Shown here one piece after another: positions 12,138 through 21,328 of a DNA stretch of 64,000 nucleotides. The notes under the pieces are model-generated. The model had not been told where the DNA came from and did no database searches. It saw only the letters and a list, made by a program, of their open reading frames with translations. A program made the position numbers and the translations under genes. Source of the DNA: Nitrosomonas cryotolerans ATCC 49181 (GTDB lineage Bacteria > Pseudomonadota > Gammaproteobacteria > Burkholderiales > Nitrosomonadaceae); contig NZ_FSRO01000001.1 of the NCBI RefSeq assembly GCF_900143275.1, positions 1,568,116-1,632,115 of the forward strand, in the 5' to 3' direction. Numbering within the stretch: position 1 is the first letter of the stretch; every line of letters starts with the position of its first letter.

Positions 12138-12851
12138 TTATTCAGACGGTGATGTGTATTGTGCTGCTGCCACTGCATTTGTCAATTCTTTTGATGAGCG
12201 GGCTTCTGCATGATTTTGAGCATATGCGAATAGAATGGGCATTTCAAAATTTTCATCTTTCATACTGTTAACGAAAACCGAACTAAAATGAACTGATAGT
12301 GTTTTTGTTAAGCTTTCTTTGGTGAATTTGGTGACATGACTTGGCTCATCTATGGGGCCTAGGCAATTATCAGGAACAAAGATTATAAGCGATCCTGTTG
12401 GTTTCAATAAGCGCTGTAATTTATGCAAAAATTTTCGCCGAGGGATAATATGCTCCAGAACCTGAGATGCGACAATCACATCGAACTGTTCTTCGGGTAG
12501 CGGTAGATCAGGAAGGCGCGCATGATGCATGGTAATACCGTATTCACCGAGTACTTCAACAGCACGACTTGAGATCTCGAGGCCTTCGAGATTTGTATAA
12601 TGGTATTCTTTTAAATATCGCAACATAGCGCCTGTACCACAACCGACATCTAGGATTCGATCAGTACTCGATGTCAGATTTTTTACTAATCGATTCTTGG
12701 TCGGCCAGTCGCGACTTCCGGCCTGCCAGCTGACATCGAATGCATAATTCCAGTATTCTTCCGATTCATGTCGAGTACGTAAATTTACAAGTAAGTGATA
12801 TCCAAGTGGAAAGTGTTCGGAGAAAAAAGCTTTTATGCGCCAAGGGATCAT
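12138..12851 (-). CDS. Class I SAM-dependent methyltransferase
   Basis: A 237-aa protein with the Rossmann SAM motif RILDVGCGTGAML, the acidic end of strand 2 (LEGLEIS) and a motif IV-like FDVIVASQVLEHI. The C-terminus carries a Methyltransf_11/23-type fold. The ATG at 12851 is chosen because AAGGAG lies about 7 bases before it; the longer frame to 12887 has no such site. It is the last gene of a minus-strand group with three acyltransferase-like genes and probably methylates a sugar or lipid-linked intermediate of the surface polymer, which is inference from position. Confidence 0.8.
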   Translation of the reverse strand: MIPWRIKAFFSEHFPLGYHLLVNLRTRHESEEYWNYAFDVSWQAGSRDWPTKNRLVKNLTSSTDRILDVGCGTGAMLRYLKEYHYTNLEGLEISSRAVEVLGEYGITMHHARLPDLPLPEEQFDVIVASQVLEHIIPRRKFLHKLQRLLKPTGSLIIFVPDNCLGPIDEPSHVTKFTKESLTKTLSVHFSSVFVNSMKDENFEMPILFAYAQNHAEARSSKELTNAVAAAQYTSPSE

Positions 12852-12971
12852 GTCATTACTCCTTAATTGAGTTATTTTCGGCCGCACCGAAAAGCTTATG
12901 CTGATTTTCTTTAGAAGAAAAAAGCTAACGGCACTCCTGTGTGTTAAGTTTAATAACCAGAATAGGCCTGT

Positions 12972-13610
12972 TTAATTCTGGTGCCGCCGATAATAAATAC
13001 TCCGGCTAGATGTTGCGGGAAAACGTATATAGGTGACTCGGCCTAATGGTTTTAACCCAGCTTTAATTATTCCACGCTGTGAAGCGTAGTTCTTATGATC
13101 AGCCATCATATAAACACGTTTCATTCCGTTTTGAAATTGAAGATTGGATAGGAATTGGATTGCATAGGGATAAATTCCAAAGCCGCGGCATTTTTCTAAT
13201 GTAAAGCAGTTAACGATTTCTGCTTCATGATTTTCAAGAGCGAGTCGCTGGAAAGGTTCTTTTGAATATTCGGCCGCAGTGTAAACCCAGCTTATATGAA
13301 CTAATTCCCCATCGATATAAGCGCCGTAGGCTGTTTCGATGCCGCGCTTCAGATAGTATCGCTTTGCTTGTTCTGAAAATCTCCCGCTATCACACATCAG
13401 AGCAGAAAAATCTTTCCGAGTTAATTTCCTGATTTCAAGGTCAGGTCTTGGTTTGAAAGGGGGCATTTCACTTGGCGTCCAGCTAAACAGCAGGAGTCTG
13501 TTCAGGTCAATAAGAGAATCGATGTGAATCCGATTTATAGGAATTATTCGTTTTAGGTTAATCTTGATAAAAGCAGTCAAGCTCTTATAGATTTTTTGTA
13601 TCGGCAACAT
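12972..13610 (-). CDS. GNAT-family N-acyltransferase
   Basis: A 212-aa protein with a GNAT-like core: EIRKLTRKDFSAL at the start of the fold, GAYIDGELVHISWVY (beta 2-3), EIVNCFTLEKCRGFGIYPYAIQFL as the acyl-CoA pyrophosphate loop region (R/Q-x-x-G-x-A equivalent RGFGIY) and a C-terminal YMMADHKNYAS helix. An AGGGAG ribosome binding site precedes the ATG at 13610. It lies in the minus-strand glycan-modification group, so N-acylation of an amino sugar is plausible. The acceptor is unknown. Confidence 0.7.
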   Translation of the reverse strand: MLPIQKIYKSLTAFIKINLKRIIPINRIHIDSLIDLNRLLLFSWTPSEMPPFKPRPDLEIRKLTRKDFSALMCDSGRFSEQAKRYYLKRGIETAYGAYIDGELVHISWVYTAAEYSKEPFQRLALENHEAEIVNCFTLEKCRGFGIYPYAIQFLSNLQFQNGMKRVYMMADHKNYASQRGIIKAGLKPLGRVTYIRFPATSSRSIYYRRHQN

Positions 13611-13719
13611 AGGGTCACTCCCTAAAAACAGGAATATCTATGGAAACAATCACGTCAATTAAGCTATGTATAATCAACAGAGTAATTGAAGTGAAATAAA
13701 GAGTGCTTGAATATCACGA

Positions 13720-14844
13720 TTATTGATTTATATCATGAGATTCGGCAAGATTAACCCACTCACAACCGAGATCAAGTTGTCGTTGGAACAAGGGTGGAAT
13801 TTTGGCATTCCACCCGATTGCTCTTAACTGACCCTTTTTGTATTCGAGTAATGGCGTTGATGTAAGAAAAGATTGTGTCGCAGATGATGTGAGATTCAGT
13901 TTCACACCGATGAATGATCGCGTACCTTCAAGTTTGCCATCGATAAAACTCGGTTCGGGTGCAGTAAGCGTTGCAGCCCATTTAAGCTTAAAATTAAGCG
14001 GCCCATCATTCGCGAAAGGATTACTAGAACCGAGGTTGGCCCATTTGAATCGATTCGTTTGTGCCCAGATAAAGGATTGATTAAAGAGGGCTGCCACGAT
14101 GCCTTTTTTACGCCATTGTTCATCCCCATTTCGCCAGCCCATGTTTGCGAATCGAATAGTTTCCGCATTTTCTCGTGCGAGTAATATTGCACCGACCCAT
14201 TGATTGTCCAGATGTGCAGAAATGAGAACTCCATTCTGATAAATACGTTTAATATTCTCCCACTGGGATAAAAATGCACGCTCTTCATGTCGAAGTTTTG
14301 CTGTCGGAATTAACATTTGGTGGAAAAATTCATGAATGGCTGCATCGTTTTTTGGAAAATCAAAATGATAACCCAGACGACGCGCTACACGTAAATCCTC
14401 CTTTGCTCCCTTGCTGCGAAGTAGTTCCTCAATTGGTTTGCTCAGATCGACATGACAATTGACATTCAAGGGTATAATGTGCCATCCAAAACGCGTAAAT
14501 AAAGACAGCGTCCATGGATTCAATGGACAAAGTATTATGTCGGCTGATAACGCTGAATTTCGTCCAGATAATATCTGAAATAAAGTAAATTGACCCACGA
14601 AAGTGGGCTCAACTGCCTGTCCGAAAAATTGATGTGTCCAGGATTTATACTGAAGTTGATCCCCAAGATAGAGAATCGTGCCTTGGGTATGACCATCAGG
14701 AAGTAAAGCGTGCACAACGTGGGCGGGCATATGCCAATTTTGCAGCGTATTTTGCAGACTTATTGCCGCAATATCTATTGGACGGCGAATGTTATCCGGC
14801 AATAAAGTGTGAATCCGTCGAAGTAAAGGTCTAAATGCGGACAA
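13720..14844 (-). CDS. FemAB/BioF2-like acyltransferase
   Basis: A 374-aa protein with the double-GNAT architecture of FemAB/FemX-like enzymes. Recognisable parts are the DLSKPIEELLRSKGAKEDLRVARRLGYHFDF helix (the K/R-rich segment common to this family), QWVGAILLAR, and the final ANLGSSNPFANDGPLNFKLKWAA block, which parallels the conserved G-S-x-P-x-x-x-D-G-x-x-x-F-K-x-K-W motif of the clan. It is two bases downstream of a second FemAB-like gene, so both are likely translated together. The donor and acceptor are unknown; aminoacyl or acyl transfer to a surface glycan is the best guess. Confidence 0.65.
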   Translation of the reverse strand: MSAFRPLLRRIHTLLPDNIRRPIDIAAISLQNTLQNWHMPAHVVHALLPDGHTQGTILYLGDQLQYKSWTHQFFGQAVEPTFVGQFTLFQILSGRNSALSADIILCPLNPWTLSLFTRFGWHIIPLNVNCHVDLSKPIEELLRSKGAKEDLRVARRLGYHFDFPKNDAAIHEFFHQMLIPTAKLRHEERAFLSQWENIKRIYQNGVLISAHLDNQWVGAILLARENAETIRFANMGWRNGDEQWRKKGIVAALFNQSFIWAQTNRFKWANLGSSNPFANDGPLNFKLKWAATLTAPEPSFIDGKLEGTRSFIGVKLNLTSSATQSFLTSTPLLEYKKGQLRAIGWNAKIPPLFQRQLDLGCEWVNLAESHDINQ

Positions 14845-14846
14845 GC

Positions 14847-15812
14847 TTATTTCCTTATTGACGATAAAAAGTGTTGTAAGAAACCGAATACAACGCTTCT
14901 CGGCATGAATCGCGCTGCTTCAAGCTGAATCCGTTCAGTGCCGAAACCAGCTTTAAATCTGACTAATCCAGATTTCGGATCCGGATCGTCAACACCTCCC
15001 AGGTTGAGTGTCTTTTTTCCTTCATCACGAAGCGCACCGGCAATTTCATAAATGAGAAAATGAGATGCACCGCAATCCATGCCTTCTGGGCTCGTTCCTC
15101 CAGAATGATTGTAGCCTGCTCTCGGTGCCCGCAGAATCAAGTTTGAGGATACGACCCGATCAGCTAGCACAGTTTGAAAAATCTCTCCTGTGCCGGTACT
15201 AACTAAATGCTGGATATTTTTTGTGGGAACTGAAATTGTAATGTTCTCTCCACGCGCTTTTCGCCGCTGCATGGAAAGGCTGATCAAACGCACATGTGCT
15301 TCAACTGCTTCCTGATGACATGTACGTTGCATTTTTACGCCGGCTTTTTGTGCCTGCTTAACTTTACGTACATGTTGTTTTGACATTTTTTTTAGGGCGT
15401 CAGGGTGGGTTAGATCCAATATGTATTCATATCGTTTCTTACGACTTCGTTCATGCTTCAATTGTGGAATTAGTCCACCTTGCGCACCAAAGCTATTTAT
15501 CGACAGATTGGAAATGCCTTTGTTGCGGCAGAAATCCATTAGCCCGTGCCAGAAAGGTTCATTTCCTGAAATATCCGGTATAGATGGTATTTCAAGGGAA
15601 TGTCTCAGTCGTCCAGATTTCATAAAAGCCAAACAGTATATTTCTGATTGAGTATGAATAGAGTTACTGGACAGGATCCAGGGTATATCGCCTTGAGAAC
15701 GCCGATAGGTAATATATTCTGGTGTATAAAATGGATTATGAAGATTTTGCATATGAGTCATGCAAATCTCGAGTATCGGTGTATTCAGTGCGGCAGCAGA
15801 AAAATTTGTCAT
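14847..15812 (-). CDS. FemAB-like / GNAT acyltransferase of exopolysaccharide clusters
   Basis: A 321-aa protein with two GNAT-like halves. The MSKQHVRKVKQAQKAGVKM helix is the signature basic helix of the FemAB-like family, followed by the second acyltransferase half with YNHSGGTSPEGMDCGASHFLIYEIAGALRDEGKKTLNLGG and FKAGFGTE. Related genes accompany exosortase-associated polysaccharide loci. It is the first gene of a four-gene minus-strand group (15812 to 12138). The broad class is fairly secure; the acceptor is not known. Confidence 0.7.
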   Translation of the reverse strand: MTNFSAAALNTPILEICMTHMQNLHNPFYTPEYITYRRSQGDIPWILSSNSIHTQSEIYCLAFMKSGRLRHSLEIPSIPDISGNEPFWHGLMDFCRNKGISNLSINSFGAQGGLIPQLKHERSRKKRYEYILDLTHPDALKKMSKQHVRKVKQAQKAGVKMQRTCHQEAVEAHVRLISLSMQRRKARGENITISVPTKNIQHLVSTGTGEIFQTVLADRVVSSNLILRAPRAGYNHSGGTSPEGMDCGASHFLIYEIAGALRDEGKKTLNLGGVDDPDPKSGLVRFKAGFGTERIQLEAARFMPRSVVFGFLQHFLSSIRK

Positions 15813-16575
15813 TTAAATTGAGCAGCGCTAAGTTTTGTGTATGGTAAGTATAGATATTCCGCACGAAAAGAACAGTTCATATTGGTAGCATGAATTCGTT
15901 CATGCGTTATATTCTAATCTAAAATGAAAAATAGATAAGAGTATCGGTTTATTTTTATTTGCCTACTTAAGTGGTTTATATAATGTTGTTTCACGATATA
16001 TCTTTTAGAAAATTAATGAATTTAACTTCTTATGCTATATTCAAGATATAAGCGATGCTTGTGTTGCTCTTTGATAATCTGTATTGATTTCAAACATATT
16101 GACTAAAAAGTAATTGTTATGCAATAGCGCTGATTGCGATTCCATTATTTTAAAAAATACTCAAGGTATTGAACCGCGATGCGATAAAAGCCTGTTATCC
16201 AGTTTTCTAATAGGCTAAGTTATGACGATTGATTTGCCAGTGATTGGATTTATGAGCTAAAAGAATATTGATATCCACAAATTTCGTGGTGGATTGATGC
16301 GGATTAGATGTCGAGTATATGTAATTACCGGGTCGACTTATTTAGGGTACGGAATGGGGAGGAGCCGGAGATCTGGTTATAGCCTGTGACGTGAATAAGT
16401 ATTCGCTTAGAATTTAAGGTTCGGTCATTTGTACCGATAAGGCACCCAGGAATAATCTGGAATATAATTCGATAATTGCCGGTCATTGAATAGCTGTCTT
16501 GCTGGTATCCATATTGCAGAAACTATTATGTTAATTATGGTTTGGTCTGATTTGGCTTAAAGATTTGGGGGTCAG
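15813..16575. other. Long AT-rich intergenic region between divergent glycan genes
   Basis: About 760 bases between the divergent FemAB-like gene and the alpha/alpha-toroid gene. The only signal I find is a sigma-54-type promoter candidate near its right end. No ORF with a ribosome binding site was found. Confidence 0.5.
16503..16518 (+). promoter_or_regulatory. Candidate sigma-54 (-24/-12) promoter
   Basis: TGGTATCCATATTGCA matches the sigma-54 layout TGGnnn-N5-TTGCA, with GG and GC separated by exactly 10 bases. A start site would fall near 16530, about 45 bases before the TTG of the alpha/alpha-toroid gene. Exosortase-A-type polysaccharide loci are known to be linked to the PrsK/PrsR sigma-54 regulatory system, which makes it plausible, but short matches arise by chance. 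Confidence 0.4.
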
Positions 16576-17859
16576 TTGAAATTTAGTACTTTTATACGAA
16601 TCATGCGGGATAGCTATGCTAATAGTGGATTGCGCCAACAGTATTGGGATATGAATGCACTGATTGGTGAGATTATGCGATTACCGAAACGACAGAATCG
16701 CGTATTTATGCGCCATGTTTTGAAAGATCAATGGCGTTATATAACCTGTGCGATCCAGCCGGAGACGGGTAAAACCTTATTCCATGCAAGTAAGGCGGTA
16801 GAGTGGTTACTCTATGCACAGCAAGTGACAGAAGATGATGGTGTATCAATCGGTTATTTTCCGTGTCGTCGCGAGGGAGTGGCGTGGTTGCCATCCTATC
16901 CGGAAACAAGCGGTTATATCGCAACGACACTGTTGACATATGCAAGGTGTTTTGATGATTCAGCTGCCAAGGATGCTGCACTCAAAATGCTGCAGTGGGA
17001 GATAGCAATCCAAATGCCAACGGGAGCAGTTCAGGGCGGGCCAGTCTGTTTGCCGGATAAGCAGACTGCGGCGGCATTCAATACTGGGATGGTGCTTGAT
17101 GGATGGTGTTCCGCATTTAGTGCAACGAGTGATGAAAGATTCCTGGAAGCAGGTCGTCGTGCTGCCGATTTCCTGGTGGCAGATATAGATCCAAACGGTT
17201 ATTTTCATACTAATGGTAGCTATGTTAGCGCAGATGAAATTAAGACATATACTTGTTTATGTGCCTGGGCAATGTATCGGTTTGGAACACTCGCCGGAGA
17301 GAGACATTATCAGGAAGCTGCGATCCGGACTGTTGAAGCAGCTTTGCGCCAGCAGCAGGCTAATGGTTGGTTTGCACACAATTGTTTGACCAGATCCACT
17401 GCACCACTTACGCATACAATTGGTTATACCTTGCAGGGGATATTGGAAGTTGGTGTGGCTGCAGAACGTCTTGATATTGTAACCGCAACGAGACTATCTG
17501 TGGATGCATTGATTACACGTATTAATCAGCAGGGGTTACTAGCAGGGCGTTTTTATGCAGACTGGGAGCCCGCAGCATTCTCATCTTGCCTCACAGGTAA
17601 CGCACAGATTGCGATTGTTTGCTATCGACTATTTGAGCTCACTGGTGAAATCAAATACAAACAGGCTGCCAATAGATTAGTTGATGCATTAAAAGTATTA
17701 CAGGTAGTGGATTCCACCAATCTGGCGCTGAATGGCGCTATTGCTGGATCTTTTCCTATATTTGGTGGATATATGCGAGCAGGCTATCCGAATTGGGCGA
17801 CTAAATATTTTGTCGATGCGCTATTGTTGCAACATCAAATAAACAATGGATCAGTATGA
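16576..17859 (+). CDS. Alpha/alpha-toroid (six-hairpin glycosidase-like) protein of the polysaccharide cluster
   Basis: A 427-aa soluble protein with repeated helical hairpins (for example GDVS-like YFPCRREGVAWLPSYPETSGYIATTLL, then GMVLDGWCSAFSAT, then YTLQGILEVGVAAERL), the pattern of six-hairpin glycosidases and other alpha/alpha toroids. I do not recognise a specific family. The start is a TTG at 16576 with GGGGG a few bases before it; the next ATG would be at 16603. It lies between the glycan acyltransferases and the O-antigen ligase, so a role in trimming or binding the polymer is reasonable but unproven. Confidence 0.65.
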   Translation: MKFSTFIRIMRDSYANSGLRQQYWDMNALIGEIMRLPKRQNRVFMRHVLKDQWRYITCAIQPETGKTLFHASKAVEWLLYAQQVTEDDGVSIGYFPCRREGVAWLPSYPETSGYIATTLLTYARCFDDSAAKDAALKMLQWEIAIQMPTGAVQGGPVCLPDKQTAAAFNTGMVLDGWCSAFSATSDERFLEAGRRAADFLVADIDPNGYFHTNGSYVSADEIKTYTCLCAWAMYRFGTLAGERHYQEAAIRTVEAALRQQQANGWFAHNCLTRSTAPLTHTIGYTLQGILEVGVAAERLDIVTATRLSVDALITRINQQGLLAGRFYADWEPAAFSSCLTGNAQIAIVCYRLFELTGEIKYKQAANRLVDALKVLQVVDSTNLALNGAIAGSFPIFGGYMRAGYPNWATKYFVDALLLQHQINNGSV

Positions 17860-18075
17860 TCGCGTGGTTAAGTGAACTGCTTTGTTTGAACAGATTTTGA
17901 GATTGTTTTTCGGATATTGCCAAGAAACTTATATGCCGAATACAATTAGATCTGGCTAATGACTATTCTGACTTTCAGGCAATAGAATGAAATTTATTAC
18001 TTATGCCTAAAATAGGCAGTATAAAACACTGTGGACCATTTTCAATTAACAAAATCTATTTAAGGAGCAGGTATC

Positions 18076-18183
18076 ATGTCATGTTCATGTAGCTCTGATG
18101 CGGAAATATTAATAAGCTCATGCTGACCATCTATTCCAGCTTGGTTTGTAGCTGGCTTCATTACTCATGCGTTAAATGAATAG
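18076..18183 (+). CDS. Mini-ORF with in-frame TGA, possible selenocysteine peptide or leader of the ligase gene
   Basis: A strong AAGGAG (18062-18067) sits 8 bases before an ATG at 18076. The frame reads MSCSCSSDAEILISSC, then TGA (18124-18126), and then continues for 18 sense codons (PSIPAWFVAGFITHALNE) to a TAG at 18181-18183. The ligase GTG start at 18187 lies three bases beyond that TAG and has no Shine-Dalgarno of its own. A perfect 6-bp hairpin with a GG-containing loop follows the TGA at the distance seen in bacterial SECIS elements. So either a 16-aa Cys-rich peptide ends at TGA, or the TGA is read (as Sec or by readthrough) giving a 35-aa product coupled to the ligase. Whether the organism has Sec machinery cannot be seen here. 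Confidence 0.4.
18136..18155 (+). promoter_or_regulatory. SECIS-like hairpin after in-frame TGA
   Basis: CCAGCT (18136-18141) pairs perfectly with AGCTGG (18150-18155) around the 8-base loop TGGTTTGT. The loop starts 15 bases after the TGA and has G at its second and third positions. This meets the general description of bacterial SECIS hairpins (apical loop within roughly 16-37 bases of UGA, a G at its start). It could also simply be a weak structure controlling translation of the next gene. Confidence 0.35.
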
Positions 18184-18186
18184 TCT

Positions 18187-19440
18187 GTGAGAGATGTGCT
18201 GGTTGCTATTATTGTGCTGGGAGGGCTGCCCTTCGTATTCACCAATCCTCAGATTGGTGTTTTGCTTTGGTCATGGTTAGGTTATATGAATCCACATAGA
18301 CTGGGGTGGGGCTTTGCTTATAATTTTCCATTTGCAGCAATAGTTGGAGCAATAACGATCGTTGCACTTTTTGTTTCTAGAAAGCAATTGGTTTTTTCTT
18401 GGCCGCCAATTATTCGCTGGCTTGTTTTTTTGAATATTTGGTTTTTAATCACCACTATTTTTTCCTTGCAGCCCGAGGATTCATGGCCTCAGTGGCAAAA
18501 AGTAGCTAAAATACAAATTGTTATATTTATAACCTTATGGGTTATGGGGACTAAGGAGCGAATCCATAGCCTTATATGGGTAATCGCATTATCTATCGGC
18601 TTTTATGGAATCAAGGGTGGAATCTTTACCTTAACGAGTGGGGGAGGTGATCATGTATTGGGACCGACCGGCAGTTTTATCGCGGGGAATACGGAGATTG
18701 GTTTAGCGCTTGTCATGGTTTTGCCATTAATCTGGTATTTATATCTCAATACTGCCCAGACATGGATTCGTGCTGGATTGATACTGGCCTTATTATTGAT
18801 ACCGGTTGCGATTTTTGGCACACAATCACGGGGTGCACTGCTTGCTATCGCAGCAATTAGTTTTTTTATATGGTTAAAAAGTCGGAAGAAGCTGGTGCCA
18901 CTGATTATCATACTGCTGATGATGCCTTTACTTCTTATATTTATGCCACAACAATGGCACGATAGAATGAGTACGATAGTGGATCATCAGGAAGATAGCT
19001 CTGCACAGGGACGTTTCCAGGCATGGAAATTTGCATATGAAATGGCGGTTGCGCGGCCATTAACAGGTGGAGGGTTTGAAAGCTTTAATGCTGAAAATTA
19101 TGAGCGTTTTTCACCGGGTTTAGTGGGGGCAGGAACGGGGAAATATCATGATGTTCATAGTATCTATTTTGAGATCTTGGGAGAACATGGTTTTGTCGGT
19201 CTTACGATTTTTCTGATTTTAGGTTTTCTTACCTGGAAAACTGCCACGAGAATTATGTTCTTAACCAAGACATCTCATCCGGATAAATGGGCATATGATC
19301 TGGCTGCAATGATACAGGTAAGTTTTGTGGGTTATGCCGTTGGTGGCGCATTTCTTGGGCTGGCATATTTTGATCTTGGCTATCATCTTCTAGTTATATT
19401 GGTTTTAACGTTAAGAATTCTAGAACAACCATCTCCTTAA
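18187..19440 (+). CDS. O-antigen ligase / polymerase-like protein, exosortase-A-associated type
   Basis: A 417-aa membrane protein with about 10-12 helices. The N-terminus (MRDVLVAIIVLGGLPFVFTNPQIGVLLWSWLGYMNPHRL followed by WGFAYNFPFAAIVG) is characteristic of the 'putative O-glycosylation ligase, exosortase A-associated' family in the Wzy/WaaL O-antigen ligase clan. The large periplasmic loop contains GGGFESFN and the HDVHSIYFEILGEHGFVGL motif of that clan. It would polymerise or attach the glycan repeats. Translation starts at GTG 18187, three bases after a TAG, apparently relying on coupling to the upstream mini-ORF. Confidence 0.88.
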   Translation: MRDVLVAIIVLGGLPFVFTNPQIGVLLWSWLGYMNPHRLGWGFAYNFPFAAIVGAITIVALFVSRKQLVFSWPPIIRWLVFLNIWFLITTIFSLQPEDSWPQWQKVAKIQIVIFITLWVMGTKERIHSLIWVIALSIGFYGIKGGIFTLTSGGGDHVLGPTGSFIAGNTEIGLALVMVLPLIWYLYLNTAQTWIRAGLILALLLIPVAIFGTQSRGALLAIAAISFFIWLKSRKKLVPLIIILLMMPLLLIFMPQQWHDRMSTIVDHQEDSSAQGRFQAWKFAYEMAVARPLTGGGFESFNAENYERFSPGLVGAGTGKYHDVHSIYFEILGEHGFVGLTIFLILGFLTWKTATRIMFLTKTSHPDKWAYDLAAMIQVSFVGYAVGGAFLGLAYFDLGYHLLVILVLTLRILEQPSP

Positions 19441-19470
19441 AATGATTAACTGAGACTATATTCTTGCCCG

Positions 19471-20283
19471 ATGATAAGCAATAATAAAAGTAAAGAAAAA
19501 GAGACGACAGGCGTATCAGGTCAATATCCACCTGATAAAAAGCTTTCTCAGAATAGTTTTGAAAAAAAATGGCGTAAGAGATTTGAAGGGTTTGCAGTTA
19601 ATTCTGAAGATGATGCCGCTATTGCTGGTTGGTCATCCACCGGATTGAAGGCCAGGTTGCGCCATTTTGTCCATCTGTGGAAGAGAATACCGTCTAATGA
19701 TGGGTTATGGTTGGATATCGGTTGCGGAGCGGGAACATATTCGGCATTTCTTGTGGAACAAAATAAGAGTGTCATTGGATTTGATTATTCTCTTCCGACC
19801 CTACAAAAGGCAAGGAAGAAGGGAACCGGTTTGGTTTGCTGGTGTGCTGCAGATGTCAATAAAATTCCTGTAAAGCGAAATAGTGTTGATGGTGTGATAT
19901 GTTTTGGTGTAACTCAGGCACTTGTGAACTCGGAAACGGTAGTTAGTGAACTTGCAAGGGTAGTTCGACCGGGTGGGCAGGTATGGATTGATGCATTAAA
20001 CGGTTGGTGCTTACCTCATTTATGGGAAGCGTTGTTACGCTGGGCTCGAGGGCGCCCCATGCACTTGCGCTACGAATCTCATCATCATATTCGGCGATTA
20101 ATGCAATCGAATGGGCTGGAGAATGTGGAATTATATTGGTTACCCATTTTTCCTTCTCGTTATCATCGATTTCAATGGATAGTCGAGACAAGTACCATGC
20201 AGTGGTTTTTTTGCTATATACCGCTGCTTGGAACACTTTTTAGTCATGCATTTATATTTCGGGGAGAGCGCCCCCTGAAATGA
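19471..20283 (+). CDS. Class I SAM-dependent methyltransferase
   Basis: A 270-aa protein with SAM motif I LWLDIGCGAGTYSAFL, motif II FDYS and a motif IV-like VDGVICFGVTQAL, then ARVVRPGGQVWIDALN, the usual post-IV block of Methyltransf_11 proteins. The 40-residue N-terminus is polar and probably flexible. Its stop overlaps the deacetylase start (ATGA at 20280-20283), so the two are co-translated, and a glycan-modifying role is inferred from this and from the ligase upstream. Confidence 0.8.
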   Translation: MISNNKSKEKETTGVSGQYPPDKKLSQNSFEKKWRKRFEGFAVNSEDDAAIAGWSSTGLKARLRHFVHLWKRIPSNDGLWLDIGCGAGTYSAFLVEQNKSVIGFDYSLPTLQKARKKGTGLVCWCAADVNKIPVKRNSVDGVICFGVTQALVNSETVVSELARVVRPGGQVWIDALNGWCLPHLWEALLRWARGRPMHLRYESHHHIRRLMQSNGLENVELYWLPIFPSRYHRFQWIVETSTMQWFFCYIPLLGTLFSHAFIFRGERPLK

Positions 20284-21278
20284 ATAATAAGCTACCGATA
20301 AGTAATAATATGGGGTATATGTTTCTGCGTAGACTGATTTCATTGCTGTCGCCTTCGGGTCATTCGGCGTGTTTATCCATCGTTATTTATCACCGGGTTT
20401 TGTTGGAGCCGGATCGTTTATTGGGCGGACGAGAAGATAAGGCGAGCTTTGAGCTACATTTGAGCTATCTGACCCGGTATTTCAATGTGCTTTCATTACC
20501 CGATGCTATTCTGGGATTGCGTAGAGGCACACTTCCTAGTAGGGCGCTCTGCATTACTTTTGATGATGGTTATGCTGATAACGCGGAAGTGGCATTACCG
20601 ATACTTAAGCAATATGGTGTTCCAGCAACATTCTTCATTGCAGCTGGCTGCATTAATGGCGGAAGAATGTGGAACGATAGTGTAATCGAGTTTGTTAGAC
20701 GTGTGCCGGGAGATTCACTGGATCTGACAAGTATCGGTCTTGGGAATTATGCGATCGGTTCGCTTATGCAGCGCAGGCAAACCCTATTCTCATTGCTCTC
20801 AACACTGAAATATTTACCACTTGAAGTAAGGCAATCTCAAGTTGACAAAATGTGTGCCTTATTACCAATCCACTTACCTGATGATTTGATGATGTCTTCT
20901 AGTCAAATAAGAGCATTGCATAGTGCCGGAATGGAAATAGGCGGACACACTATGAATCATCCTATACTAGCACGCATCAAAAATAATATGGCACGGAGTG
21001 AAATTGCGGAAGGGAAGGAGCGGCTAGAAGGCATCATTCGCGCTCCTGTTAAGTTCTTTGCTTACCCGAATGGAAAGCCAGGGCAAGATTATCAACTGGA
21101 TCATGTGAATATAGTAAAGGAATTAGGTTTCAGTGCAGCAGTATCGACCGCTTGGGGCGTTGCAAAACGTGGTGATGACCAGTATCAGCTACCTCGATTT
21201 ACGCCTTGGGATAGAAAGCAACATTATTTTTTGTTACGTATGGCACGAAATATGTTTAAGCCCGTGAAAACTGTTTAG
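20280..21278 (+). CDS. Polysaccharide deacetylase (NodB/CE4 family)
   Basis: A 332-aa carbohydrate esterase family 4 protein. Seen motifs are TFDDGYAD (93-100), which carries the catalytic and metal-binding Asp pair, and the metal-binding GGHTMNHP (His-x3-His), then FFAYPNGKPGQDYQ as motif 3. It removes acetyl groups from N-acetylated sugars. No signal peptide is obvious, so it may act on the cytoplasmic side or be membrane associated. It is the last gene of the exopolysaccharide run and is followed by IS debris. Confidence 0.88.
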   Translation: MNNKLPISNNMGYMFLRRLISLLSPSGHSACLSIVIYHRVLLEPDRLLGGREDKASFELHLSYLTRYFNVLSLPDAILGLRRGTLPSRALCITFDDGYADNAEVALPILKQYGVPATFFIAAGCINGGRMWNDSVIEFVRRVPGDSLDLTSIGLGNYAIGSLMQRRQTLFSLLSTLKYLPLEVRQSQVDKMCALLPIHLPDDLMMSSSQIRALHSAGMEIGGHTMNHPILARIKNNMARSEIAEGKERLEGIIRAPVKFFAYPNGKPGQDYQLDHVNIVKELGFSAAVSTAWGVAKRGDDQYQLPRFTPWDRKQHYFLLRMARNMFKPVKTV

Positions 21279-21328
21279 TTTGTTGGGTCGCAATTTCAAA
21301 CAGAATCTTTTCTAGAAATCGTAGTCAT

